Assembly: GCA_017522945.1 (NCBI GenBank)
Contig: JAFWXT010000079.1
Location: 1 to 63,163, forward strand
Direction of reading: 5' to 3'
Source of the DNA: Clostridia bacterium
Lineage (GTDB): Bacteria; Bacillota; Clostridia; Christensenellales; Borkfalkiaceae
Length of the DNA: 63,163 nucleotides
Shown here: positions 42,619-50,385 of the stretch, piece by piece
Layout: each line of letters opens with the position of its first letter
Numbering within the stretch: the stretch's first letter is position 1
Translations under genes and position numbers: made by a program
The notes under the pieces: generated by a model
Seen by the model: the letters and a program-made list of their open reading frames with translations, nothing else
Told to the model about the DNA's origin: nothing
Database searches by the model: none

Positions 42619-43986
42619 TTATTTTATTGCTGTAAGTGATGCTGCAGCTATCGATTGCCCTACTCTTCGGTTGTTTTCATCTGGCATTTCAATACTAATG
42701 TGAGCATATTCTGGGAATTCTGCTTTTAAAACTTCACGAGCGCGTTCCATAATAATATCGCCACCCTTACCACTTGTAACTCTACCTAAAAGTAATAGGT
42801 GCTTAATATCGTAAAATTCGCTATAATAAGCGATCGAATAACCTAAGTAAGTACCGATATCTTCATAAATACCCTTAGCCATTTCGCTACCTTCAAGCAT
42901 AAGCTTTTGAATAACTTTTAACTTTTCGGCAGGAGATAAACCTTCTTCAAAGGTAAAGCCAGCATATTCGGCAAGTTTAATAACACCATCTTGCGAGAAG
43001 TATTTAACGCCACAACCAATATCGCCACTCCATTCGTCAACCATAGCGTCTTTTGAAAAATCAACTGGAACGAATGCAAGTTCAGAAAGCCAACCGTTAA
43101 GGTTACCGCTAAGGTTAATGTAACCACCAGCTTCACTAGTACCCATAGCAATACCTAAAATACCGGTATCGCCAATATCGATAGCACCTGCAAGAGCAGT
43201 TACGTCGCCATCGTTAGCAACTTCGATAGGAGCACCTATTTCTTTTGCTATATCAATATACATAGTTTTAACGTGCGCGTCAAAATCTTCTTTTGGAACT
43301 TTTAAGAATAATGAAGCAATTTTAATTTTATTGTCAATATAAATACCTGCGCTTGAAACACCGATAGCATCAACTCTCGGCATTTTTGAAGCGGCAGTAA
43401 GCATTGCTTGTTTAATACCTTCGTAGTGGTAACGGTAATCGCTGTTAGTTTTTGGAAACCAAACAACTTCTTCGCTATAAACAACTTCGCCGTCGATAAC
43501 CGCGCTAACCTTTCTATCGCTTCCGCCAGCGTCAAAACCAATACGGCAACCGTTTAAATGACCACCGATTGCAAGTGATACCTTCTTTTCTGCTGGAAAA
43601 TCTTCTTCAGTAGTTAAAACTACTTCAAAATCGCTTTCGTAAACGTTAGCCATAGTAACAAAGTCAAATGCGCGAGCGCCTGCTAACGAATAGTCATCGG
43701 CAATACGGCTATAAACGTATTCATCGCCACAAATATAAATTTTGTAACCACCAGCTACCCATAAAATTGATTTTACTAAACGTTCGCAAATTTGATAATT
43801 TTGTTCCTTTTGTTCAGGCGTTGGATTTGCATAAATTTCTAAACTATAAATAAAATTGTAGCCGTTGTTGCGTTCAACGCAAATTTTTAAGGTTTTGTGT
43901 TCGCTTTTTAAAACGTTAGCTTTAAAATCGCGTAAAACCTCAATCATCGGCATAAAATGTTTGTCGTGGTTAAGTGAATATTTCAT
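42619..43986 (-). CDS. ROK/BadF-type sugar-kinase-like protein
   Basis: 455 residues. The first ~160 residues match nothing I know. The ASKHA ATPase fold starts at about 165 (IGFDAGGSDRKVSAVIDGEVVYSEE), with the ROK-like VDAIGVSSAGIYID, EVANDGDVTALAGAIDIGDTGILGIAMGTSEAGGYI and C-terminal HLLLLGRVTSGKGGDIIM. ROK proteins are sugar kinases or repressors; the N-terminal extension is not a helix-turn-helix I recognise, so a kinase is more likely. Divergent from an AraC-type activator, which may control it. RBS AAGGGG. Confidence 0.75.
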   Translation of the reverse strand: MKYSLNHDKHFMPMIEVLRDFKANVLKSEHKTLKICVERNNGYNFIYSLEIYANPTPEQKEQNYQICERLVKSILWVAGGYKIYICGDEYVYSRIADDYSLAGARAFDFVTMANVYESDFEVVLTTEEDFPAEKKVSLAIGGHLNGCRIGFDAGGSDRKVSAVIDGEVVYSEEVVWFPKTNSDYRYHYEGIKQAMLTAASKMPRVDAIGVSSAGIYIDNKIKIASLFLKVPKEDFDAHVKTMYIDIAKEIGAPIEVANDGDVTALAGAIDIGDTGILGIAMGTSEAGGYINLSGNLNGWLSELAFVPVDFSKDAMVDEWSGDIGCGVKYFSQDGVIKLAEYAGFTFEEGLSPAEKLKVIQKLMLEGSEMAKGIYEDIGTYLGYSIAYYSEFYDIKHLLLLGRVTSGKGGDIIMERAREVLKAEFPEYAHISIEMPDENNRRVGQSIAAASLTAIK

Positions 43987-44013
43987 AATTAAACCCCTTT
44001 AAAAATTTTTATT

Positions 44014-44028
44014 ACTAACCAAGTTAGT
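44014..44028. promoter_or_regulatory. Operator-like dyad before the ROK gene
   Basis: ACTAAC-CAA-GTTAGT, a perfect 6-bp dyad in the 5' region of the ROK gene, downstream of a TATAAT-like box (about 44041). A binding site for a dimeric regulator, possibly the neighbouring AraC-type protein or a DtxR-like one (half-site GTTAG). Confidence 0.45.
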
Positions 44029-44143
44029 TATCACTGTATTTATTATAACACTTTTTTTAAATTTTGGGTATCGAATTTAAGCAAATTCTTTACACAAAAG
44101 GACACTTCATTGATATTTTTTTTAACTTTTTTACTTTTTTATC

Positions 44144-44172
44144 TTGATTTTTAACTCTACCTATTATATAAT
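44144..44172 (+). promoter_or_regulatory. Promoter of the AraC-family gene
   Basis: TTGATT (44144-44149), 17 bp, TATAAT (44167-44172), 55 bp before the ATG. Confidence 0.75.
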
Positions 44173-44227
44173 TAAATAGCAAAGACAAAGTCTTTAGTAA
44201 AAACTTTTTTTAAGCCTTTACAAAAAT

Positions 44228-45130
44228 ATGGAAATCCGTAACGAAACTTATTTAAAAAACACGCTAAAAAGCGTTATAAAAATAAACAATATTTACACGA
44301 TACATTACTTTAAGTATGGTAAAAATTTTAAAGTAGCACCCGAAAGGCACGACTTTTGGGAAATGGTTTACGTTGATTCGGGCGAAGTTGGCATTATTAC
44401 CGACGATAAAGAATTTACTTTAAAACAAGGCGAAGCCTTTTTTCACCGACCTAACGAACTTCACACTATATACACCAATAATAGTTTTGGTAACTCGGCC
44501 ATCATTTCTTTTGAGTGCGTAGGAAGAACCATCAACTACTTTGCCGATAAAATTTTCGTTCTTGGCGAGTTTGAAAAAAGTTTGCTCGGCAAAATCATTA
44601 AAGAAACACCAAAATGCTTTTCTGATAAACTAAACGAAATTTATCTAACTAAAATGACAAAACGCAAAAATGCGCCCATTGGAAGCGAACAGCTTATAAA
44701 AAACTGCATCGAACTTATGCTCGTTTCACTTCTTCGCACCGAAAACGACGATGAAAGCGTTAAACAAATAACCGAAAACGTTGCCTCTTTACATTCGGAT
44801 AAAATAGTTTCTAATATAATTGCTCTTTTAAACCAAAGGCTTTATTCAACTATCGATTTAGATACAATTTCAAAAGAACTATTTTTTTCAAAAACCTATA
44901 TAAAAACCATATTTAAAAAGAATATGGGCATTAGTATTATTCAGTATTATATACTTTTGAAAATCGACGAATCTAAAAAGCTTATAAGCCAAAACAAATA
45001 TACTTACACCGAAATTGCTTATAAATTAGGCTTTAATTCAGTTCACTATTTTTCTAGGCTTTTTAAACAACATACACAAATGACTCCTTCAGAATATGCA
45101 AAGTCAATTAAAGCCGATAATATATTATAA
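44228..45130 (+). CDS. AraC-family transcriptional regulator
   Basis: 300 residues. N-terminal cupin-like sensor (ERHDFWEMVYVDSGEVGI, KQGEAFFHRPNELHTIY) and a C-terminal pair of helix-turn-helix motifs (IDLDTISKELFFSKTYIKTIFKKNMG and YTYTEIAYKLGFNSVHYFSRLFKQHTQMTPSEY). Such proteins usually activate sugar-use genes in response to a small ligand. The divergent ROK gene is the obvious candidate target. Confidence 0.92.
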   Translation: MEIRNETYLKNTLKSVIKINNIYTIHYFKYGKNFKVAPERHDFWEMVYVDSGEVGIITDDKEFTLKQGEAFFHRPNELHTIYTNNSFGNSAIISFECVGRTINYFADKIFVLGEFEKSLLGKIIKETPKCFSDKLNEIYLTKMTKRKNAPIGSEQLIKNCIELMLVSLLRTENDDESVKQITENVASLHSDKIVSNIIALLNQRLYSTIDLDTISKELFFSKTYIKTIFKKNMGISIIQYYILLKIDESKKLISQNKYTYTEIAYKLGFNSVHYFSRLFKQHTQMTPSEYAKSIKADNIL

Positions 45131-45151
45131 GCGAATATAAATTACAAAATT

Positions 45152-45190
45152 AAAAAGAGCACTTCATCATCGAAATGCTCTTTTTGTTTT
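45152..45190 (+). terminator. Bidirectional terminator between AraC and acidic protein genes
   Basis: Stem AAAAAGAGCA/TGCTCTTTTT with a 14-nt loop; T tracts on both sides. Confidence 0.85.
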
Positions 45191-45225
45191 ATTAAATTTG
45201 CAATAAGCCAATAAAGATGTCAATT

Positions 45226-45747
45226 TTAGTCTTCAAAATCGTCGTCTTCATCATTGTCTTCATCTTCTTCGATTTCAGCGTCTTCATCAAAGTCAGATTC
45301 GTCAATTTCGATATCAAAATCGTCTGGTTCGTCGTAAAGAGATTCTTCTTCTAAATCTTCTTCGTCGTCGCGGAAGAATTCGTCGCTCTTTTCTTCATCT
45401 TCAAGTTGCGAGAATGAAATCACGTCGTCACCAGTAGTTGGCATATCCTTTTCGTCATCGTCAAGATAGTTACGCCATTCTTCATCTTTTTCGATATCGA
45501 TATCATCGGATGGAGCGTCTTGATACTTGCGTTCTTCACGGCATTGTTCACACATGTCATCTTCTTCAGCGATATAAGTTCTTTTACAAATTGGGCAAAG
45601 CTTTTCGCCTTCACCAGCTTCGTCTTCATCTAACGCAAAAAGTAGTTGTGGACCGAGTTTAAGTTCCGCCTTACAAACGTCGCAATAAGTTTCACCATCT
45701 TGCATATAATTAAGTTCGCATCTTGGACATAATACGTATTTTGCCAT
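45226..45747 (-). CDS. Double zinc-ribbon protein with very acidic C-terminal tail
   Basis: 173 residues, family not recognised. Two zinc-ribbon-like motifs lie in the first 75 residues (CPRCELNYMQDGETYCDVC and CPICKRTYIAEEDDMCEQC). From about 80 on the chain is mostly Asp and Glu, ending in an almost unbroken acidic run. Such tails mimic nucleic acid or bind basic proteins; a role with RNA polymerase or ribosomes is possible but not shown. Single gene with a terminator. Confidence 0.75.
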   Translation of the reverse strand: MAKYVLCPRCELNYMQDGETYCDVCKAELKLGPQLLFALDEDEAGEGEKLCPICKRTYIAEEDDMCEQCREERKYQDAPSDDIDIEKDEEWRNYLDDDEKDMPTTGDDVISFSQLEDEEKSDEFFRDDEEDLEEESLYDEPDDFDIEIDESDFDEDAEIEEDEDNDEDDDFED

Positions 45748-45953
45748 ATTTTTTAAAATACCTCGTTAATTTATAGTAAATTGAAAGTCTCGTTAGTTTG
45801 CGCAATTATTATATCCATAAACATTGCGTTTGTAAACTGTTTTTTTGCACTTTTTTTATTTTTAATTATATTTTTTTGATTTTTTTATTAGCCACTACTA
45901 AATTTAATCGTTCAATACCATTTATATTACCATAATTTAAAAAAAGTGAAACA

Positions 45954-45988
45954 AAAAAGCCCTGCTTTATCAAGTGAGCAAGGCTTTA
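45954..45988 (-). terminator. Terminator after the aminopeptidase gene
   Basis: Minus strand: AAAGCCTTGCTC pairs with AAGCAGGGCTTT (with G-U pairs), then TTTG. Confidence 0.8.
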
Positions 45989-46004
45989 GCTTTATAACAA
46001 AACT

Positions 46005-47120
46005 TTATTTTAAATTTTCAGGGTTTAAGCATTCAAGTTCAGGAATAACAAATAACCCGTTCTTTCTAATCAAAACGTCGTCAAAATAAATTTCACCGCC
46101 ACCAAACTTTTCAGTCATAATTAAAACTAAATCCCAGTGAATGCTTGAACGGTTGCCGTTATCACATTCATCGTAGCAACAACCCGGTGTAAAGTGAATT
46201 GAGCCTGCAATCTTTTCGTCAAATAAAATATCGCCCATAGGTTCGTTTATAAATGGGTTAACGCCGATAGCAAATTCGCCAACGTATCTTGCGCCTTCAT
46301 CGGTATTGAAAATAGCGTTTAGTTGTTCGGTATAATTACCCGTTGCGCTAATAATTTTACCATCTTTAAATTCAAGGCGTACGTTTTCGTGCTTTAAGCC
46401 TTGTTGCATTGAAGGAGCATTGTAAGAAATAACGCCGTTTACGCTATTTTTAAGTGGTGCTGAATAAATTTCACCGTCGGGAATATTTAACTCACCGGCG
46501 CACTTAATAGCAGGCATGCCTTTAATAGAGAAAGTAAGGTCGGTTCCTCGAGCCACAAGGCGCACCTTATCAGTTCTTTCCATAAGCGCTTTAAGTGAAT
46601 CCATCGCCTTATCCATCTTGTTATAGTCCATAGTGCAAACGTCGAAATAAAAGTCTTCAAAAGCTTCGGTGCTCATACCCGACATTTGAGCCATAGAAGG
46701 AGTTGGATATCTTAAAATAACCCATCTGGTTGCGCCAACCCTCTTTTCGTGATGAACGGGATAGCTGTATAATTTTTGATATAAAGAATTTTTTTCTGCA
46801 GGAACGTCACCAAGTTCGCAAGAGTTTTCACCCCCACGAATACCGATATAACAATCCATATCGTCCATAACGAAACCATCGTACTTTGCCCATAGTTTAC
46901 AATATTCTTCGTTACAATCTTTAAGCATAGCGCGCATAACGGCGTGGTCGCGAAGATATACGAACGGAAAACCGCCCGCATCATAAACTTCTTTAACTAA
47001 AGCCTTAACAAGATCGTTGGGAATACCAAACGCTTCAATCATAACCTTTTCGCCTGCTTTAACCTTGCAAGAATAATTAACAAGATTTTTTGCAAGTTTT
47101 AAAATTCTTAAATCTTTCAT
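46005..47120 (-). CDS. M29-family aminopeptidase
   Basis: 371 residues, the AmpS/PepS type. Removes N-terminal residues from peptides in the cytoplasm. Metal-site motifs fit the family: AGELNIPDGEIYSAPL (about 217), EGARYVGEFAIGVNP (about 277), and the SIHF...SSIHWDLVLIM near the end. Complete and in a single-gene transcript. RBS AAGGAG. Confidence 0.9.
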   Translation of the reverse strand: MKDLRILKLAKNLVNYSCKVKAGEKVMIEAFGIPNDLVKALVKEVYDAGGFPFVYLRDHAVMRAMLKDCNEEYCKLWAKYDGFVMDDMDCYIGIRGGENSCELGDVPAEKNSLYQKLYSYPVHHEKRVGATRWVILRYPTPSMAQMSGMSTEAFEDFYFDVCTMDYNKMDKAMDSLKALMERTDKVRLVARGTDLTFSIKGMPAIKCAGELNIPDGEIYSAPLKNSVNGVISYNAPSMQQGLKHENVRLEFKDGKIISATGNYTEQLNAIFNTDEGARYVGEFAIGVNPFINEPMGDILFDEKIAGSIHFTPGCCYDECDNGNRSSIHWDLVLIMTEKFGGGEIYFDDVLIRKNGLFVIPELECLNPENLK

Positions 47121-47291
47121 TTTTATCTCCTTAAAAATAGCAAATTTACTTTGCTACCCTTTATTACTTACATTATTATACAATTTATCCCCTTAAAAAT
47201 CAACACTTTAACCATTAACTTAATAATTTTTTGCTTTAATGCCCCACTTTTTAAGCCCACAAAAAAAATTAAAAATTTCACTTGAATTTAC

Positions 47292-47320
47292 TTGACATTC
47301 ATTTGAATGTGTGATATAAT
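47292..47320 (+). promoter_or_regulatory. Promoter of the DUF1836 gene with a palindrome in the spacer
   Basis: Perfect TTGACA (47292-47297), 17 bp, perfect TATAAT (47315-47320). The spacer holds the palindrome CATTCA-TT-TGAATG (47296-47309), a good operator candidate for autorepression by the HTH protein it drives. Confidence 0.8.
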
Positions 47321-47373
47321 CATTGTGAAGTTGATAACTGAGGGGCAAAAAAATAAATTTGAGGGGGCAATAT

Positions 47374-47943
47374 ATGAGGGTATATCCAGGCACTACGATT
47401 ACCAGAAGCGAGCTTAGTGGCAAACAATTTTTAAACGCTTTATTTTTAGGAACGAACGGGCTTGTTATGCAACAATTAAAAGAACTTGCAGGTGTAACTA
47501 CTCCGGCAGTTCAAAACTGGGTATCGCGCGGGTTTGTTCAGCGACCTATAAACAAACGTTATTCTAAGGACGCAACTGCGCGTATATTTATAATAAACGT
47601 TTTACGAAACACTATGAGCCTTGAAGACATAAAAAAGCTACTTGTTTTCGTAAATGGCAATCCCGAAAGTAGAGAGGACGATATTATTCCCGAAAGTGAA
47701 TTATATTCACACTTTTGCGAAATTGTGTTTGATGAGGAGTTTTCGTATAAAACAGTTGAAATATTAGTTAAACGGGTTACCGAAAACTTTAAAGAAAAAT
47801 ATCAAGGCTCTAAACAAAGGCTTGAAAAAGCACTTGAAATTATTTGTATGAACCATTTGGCAAACAATTTGCTAAACAAATCGCAAGAACTTTTAGATAG
47901 CGTTGAAACGAATAATATATTCGGGCAAAAAATATTTGGGTAA
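47374..47943 (+). CDS. DUF1836-family HTH protein
   Basis: 189 residues from the ATG with GAGGGGG upstream. N-terminal helix-turn-helix of MerR-like type (LKELAGVTTPAVQNWVSRGFVQRPINKRYSKDATARIFIINVLRNTMSLEDIKKLL), then a helical C-terminal domain. DUF1836 proteins are common in Firmicutes and thought to be regulators. Followed by a perfect AAACGCTTAAGCGTTT palindrome (47944-47959) before the NfeD-like gene. Confidence 0.8.
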   Translation: MRVYPGTTITRSELSGKQFLNALFLGTNGLVMQQLKELAGVTTPAVQNWVSRGFVQRPINKRYSKDATARIFIINVLRNTMSLEDIKKLLVFVNGNPESREDDIIPESELYSHFCEIVFDEEFSYKTVEILVKRVTENFKEKYQGSKQRLEKALEIICMNHLANNLLNKSQELLDSVETNNIFGQKIFG

Positions 47944-47998
47944 AAACGCTTAAGCGTTTAATATAATAAACTTAACAATAAAAATATAGGAGAAAAAA

Positions 47999-48580
47999 AT
48001 GGAATTTTGGCAAACATTAACACTACTACAAAAAATATATTTTTGTATAGGTAGCGCGGCATCAGTATTTTTAATTTTACAAATCATTACCCTACTTTTC
48101 GGTATAGGCGACGGTGCAAGCGGTGACGTTGATATCTCAACCGATGCGGACGTTGACATTGATGGTGACTTTGAAGTTGGCGACGGCTTTGCACTCTTTA
48201 GCGTTAGGGGTATCGTATCCTTCTTCGCTATCGGTGGTTGGACGGGTTACGCAATATCATTCGCTTCGGTTGGATGGTCGATTGCAGGCTCGCTCATTGC
48301 GGGTACTTTAGCCCTATTTGCAATGGCGCTTATTATGAAAGGCGTAATGAAACTTCGCTCAAGCGGTAACATTGATATTTCAAAGGCGGTTGGAAAAATC
48401 GCTACGGTATATCTAACTATTCCGCAAAAGGGAGCTGGTAGCGGTAAAATAAACCTTACGCTTGAAGAACGCTACGTTGAACTAAACGCAATTACCGAAA
48501 GCGATCAAAAAATCCCTACCGGTAGCCACGTTAAAATAACCGCAGTTAACGGTGACCTTTTAATAGTTGAAAAAATTTAA
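47999..48580 (+). CDS. NfeD-like membrane protein
   Basis: 193 residues. A first TM about 12-34, an Asp-rich loop (GDVDISTDADVDIDGD), two further TM segments (about 69-113) and a C-terminal OB-fold-like domain (GKIATVYLTIPQKGAGSGKINL, GSHVKITAVNGDLLIV). It matches the NfeD1b/YuaF type that forms a unit with flotillin. RBS AGGAG. The flotillin gene follows 73 bp later. Confidence 0.88.
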   Translation: MEFWQTLTLLQKIYFCIGSAASVFLILQIITLLFGIGDGASGDVDISTDADVDIDGDFEVGDGFALFSVRGIVSFFAIGGWTGYAISFASVGWSIAGSLIAGTLALFAMALIMKGVMKLRSSGNIDISKAVGKIATVYLTIPQKGAGSGKINLTLEERYVELNAITESDQKIPTGSHVKITAVNGDLLIVEKI

Positions 48581-48653
48581 GCAAAAAAGGTTTTACAATA
48601 ACTAATCAAAAACTAATATTTGTAAAAAATAAATATAAAGGAGAAAATAACAA

Positions 48654-50087
48654 ATGTACAACTTAACTAACCTACTAAGTGACGGTGGCTCAAAAGCATT
48701 ACCAATCGTTATCGTAATAGTTTTAGTACTATTTATGATAATTTTACTTATTGCAACCAGAGTTAAAAGATGTCCTTCAGACAAAATTATGGTTGTTTAC
48801 GGTAAGGTAAGCAAAGCCAAAGATGGTACTCATCGTTCGGCAAAATGCGTACACGGCGGTACTGAATTTATCGTTCCACTATTTCAATCTTACGCATTTT
48901 TAGATCTTACACCTATCTCAATTTCGGTTGACTTAAAGAGCGCACTTTCACGCCAAAACATTCGTATCGACGTTCCTACAATATTCACCGTTGGTATTTC
49001 TACCGAACAAGGTGTAATGCAAAACGCTGCTGAACGCCTACTTGGTATGAAGCTTGCTCAAATTCAAGAACTTGCAAAAGATATTATCTTCGGTCAATTA
49101 CGTTTAGTTATCGCAACTATGGATATCGAAGAAATCAACACCGACAGAGATAAATTCCTTGAAGCCGTTTCAAGAAACGTTGAAGGCGAACTTAAGAAAA
49201 TCGGTTTACGTCTTATCAACGTTAACGTAACCGACATTAGCGATGAATCTGGCTATATCGTAGCTCTTGGTAAAGAAGCTGCTGCAAAGGCTATAAACGA
49301 CGCTAAAATTTCGGTTGCTGAAGAAGATAGAAAGGGTGCTATCGGTGAAGCAAACGCAAGAAAAGATCAACGTATCAACGTTGCCGATGCCGACTCTCAA
49401 GCAATCAAGGGCGAAAACCAAGCAAAAATGGAAATTGCCGACTCTCAAGCATTACTTCGTCAACGCCAAGCCGAAGCAGAACAACGCGCTTCATCTGCTG
49501 AAAAGATTAACGCCGCTAAAGCTTTAGCCGACGGTTACGAAGCAGAAAAACAAGCCGAAATCGTAAGAGCACAGCGTGAAAAAGCTACTCAAGAAGCGGA
49601 TATCTTGGTTAAAACCGAAGTTGAAAAGAGAAAAATCGAACTTCAAGCCGAAGCAGAAGCTGAAAAGATTAGACGTCAAGCACAAGGTGAAGCAGACGCT
49701 ATTTACGCAAAGATGGAAGCGCAAGCGCGCGGTGTTAAAGCCGTTTTAACTGCTCAAGCAGAAGGTCTTGCCGAAATCGTTCGCGCTGCAGGTGGCGATA
49801 CTAACGAAGCTGCAAGACTTATGATTGCCGACAAGATTGAAAATATCGTTGCTACTCAAGTTGAAGCTATCAAGAATATTAAGATTGATAAAGTTACAGT
49901 TTGGGATGGTGGCGAAGGAAAAGAAGGCAAAACTGCTACTGCAAACTTCTTATCTGGTATGGCAAAATCACTTCCACCAATGAACGATTTATTTAATATG
50001 GCTGGTCTTAACATTCCCGAAATCATTCAACCTAAAAAGGTAGAAGAAAAAACAGAAGAAGCTAAAGAAGAAAAACCTGCCAAATAA
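48654..50087 (+). CDS. floT: Flotillin-like SPFH protein
   Basis: 477 residues. N-terminal TM (about 14-40), SPFH domain (CPSDKIMVVYGKV, GTEFIVPLFQSYAFLDLTPISI), then a long Ala/Glu-rich coiled coil (about 225-385) and a Glu/Lys-rich tail. Flotillins scaffold membrane microdomains; YuaF-type NfeD partners stabilise them. Part of the operon NfeD-flotillin-small membrane protein. RBS AAAGGAG. Confidence 0.95.
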   Translation: MYNLTNLLSDGGSKALPIVIVIVLVLFMIILLIATRVKRCPSDKIMVVYGKVSKAKDGTHRSAKCVHGGTEFIVPLFQSYAFLDLTPISISVDLKSALSRQNIRIDVPTIFTVGISTEQGVMQNAAERLLGMKLAQIQELAKDIIFGQLRLVIATMDIEEINTDRDKFLEAVSRNVEGELKKIGLRLINVNVTDISDESGYIVALGKEAAAKAINDAKISVAEEDRKGAIGEANARKDQRINVADADSQAIKGENQAKMEIADSQALLRQRQAEAEQRASSAEKINAAKALADGYEAEKQAEIVRAQREKATQEADILVKTEVEKRKIELQAEAEAEKIRRQAQGEADAIYAKMEAQARGVKAVLTAQAEGLAEIVRAAGGDTNEAARLMIADKIENIVATQVEAIKNIKIDKVTVWDGGEGKEGKTATANFLSGMAKSLPPMNDLFNMAGLNIPEIIQPKKVEEKTEEAKEEKPAK

Positions 50088-50093
50088 TAAACT

Positions 50094-50270
50094 ATGAAAA
50101 ATGTTTTAAAAATACTTGGCAACCTATGTTTAATATTAGCTAGCGTTTTTGCATTTGTAAACATCGTATCACAAACAAACGTATTTGCTGCGTGGCTTGT
50201 AATGGCGCTATATATGGTTTCGCTTGTTTCTAATATTTTTTGGATAATAAAAGAAATGAAACGTAAATAA
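50094..50270 (+). CDS. Small two-TM membrane protein after flotillin
   Basis: 58 residues starting 6 bp after the flotillin stop. Two hydrophobic segments (about 4-24 and 30-50) with a basic end (KEMKRK). No family recognised. No RBS of its own apart from the region inside the flotillin end, so coupling is likely. It may belong to the flotillin microdomain complex. Confidence 0.65.
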   Translation: MKNVLKILGNLCLILASVFAFVNIVSQTNVFAAWLVMALYMVSLVSNIFWIIKEMKRK

Positions 50271-50287
50271 ATCAGCTAATTTAAATT

Positions 50288-50327
50288 GCCTATAACGTGA
50301 GATAATCGCGTTATAGGCTTTCTTTTG
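50288..50327 (+). terminator. Terminator of the flotillin operon
   Basis: Perfect stem GCCTATAACG/CGTTATAGGC with an 11-nt loop, then TTTCTTTT. Confidence 0.88.
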
Positions 50328-50331
50328 TAAT

Positions 50332-50366
50332 ATAAAAGCCCCACCGTTCAAATTTTGGTGGGGCTT
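50332..50366 (-). terminator. Terminator of the VanZ/Big_2 gene
   Basis: Perfect stem AAGCCCCACC/GGTGGGGCTT with TTTTAT on the minus strand, 20 bp after the stop. Confidence 0.88.
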
Positions 50367-50385
50367 AACTTTTGTTTAGATAAAT

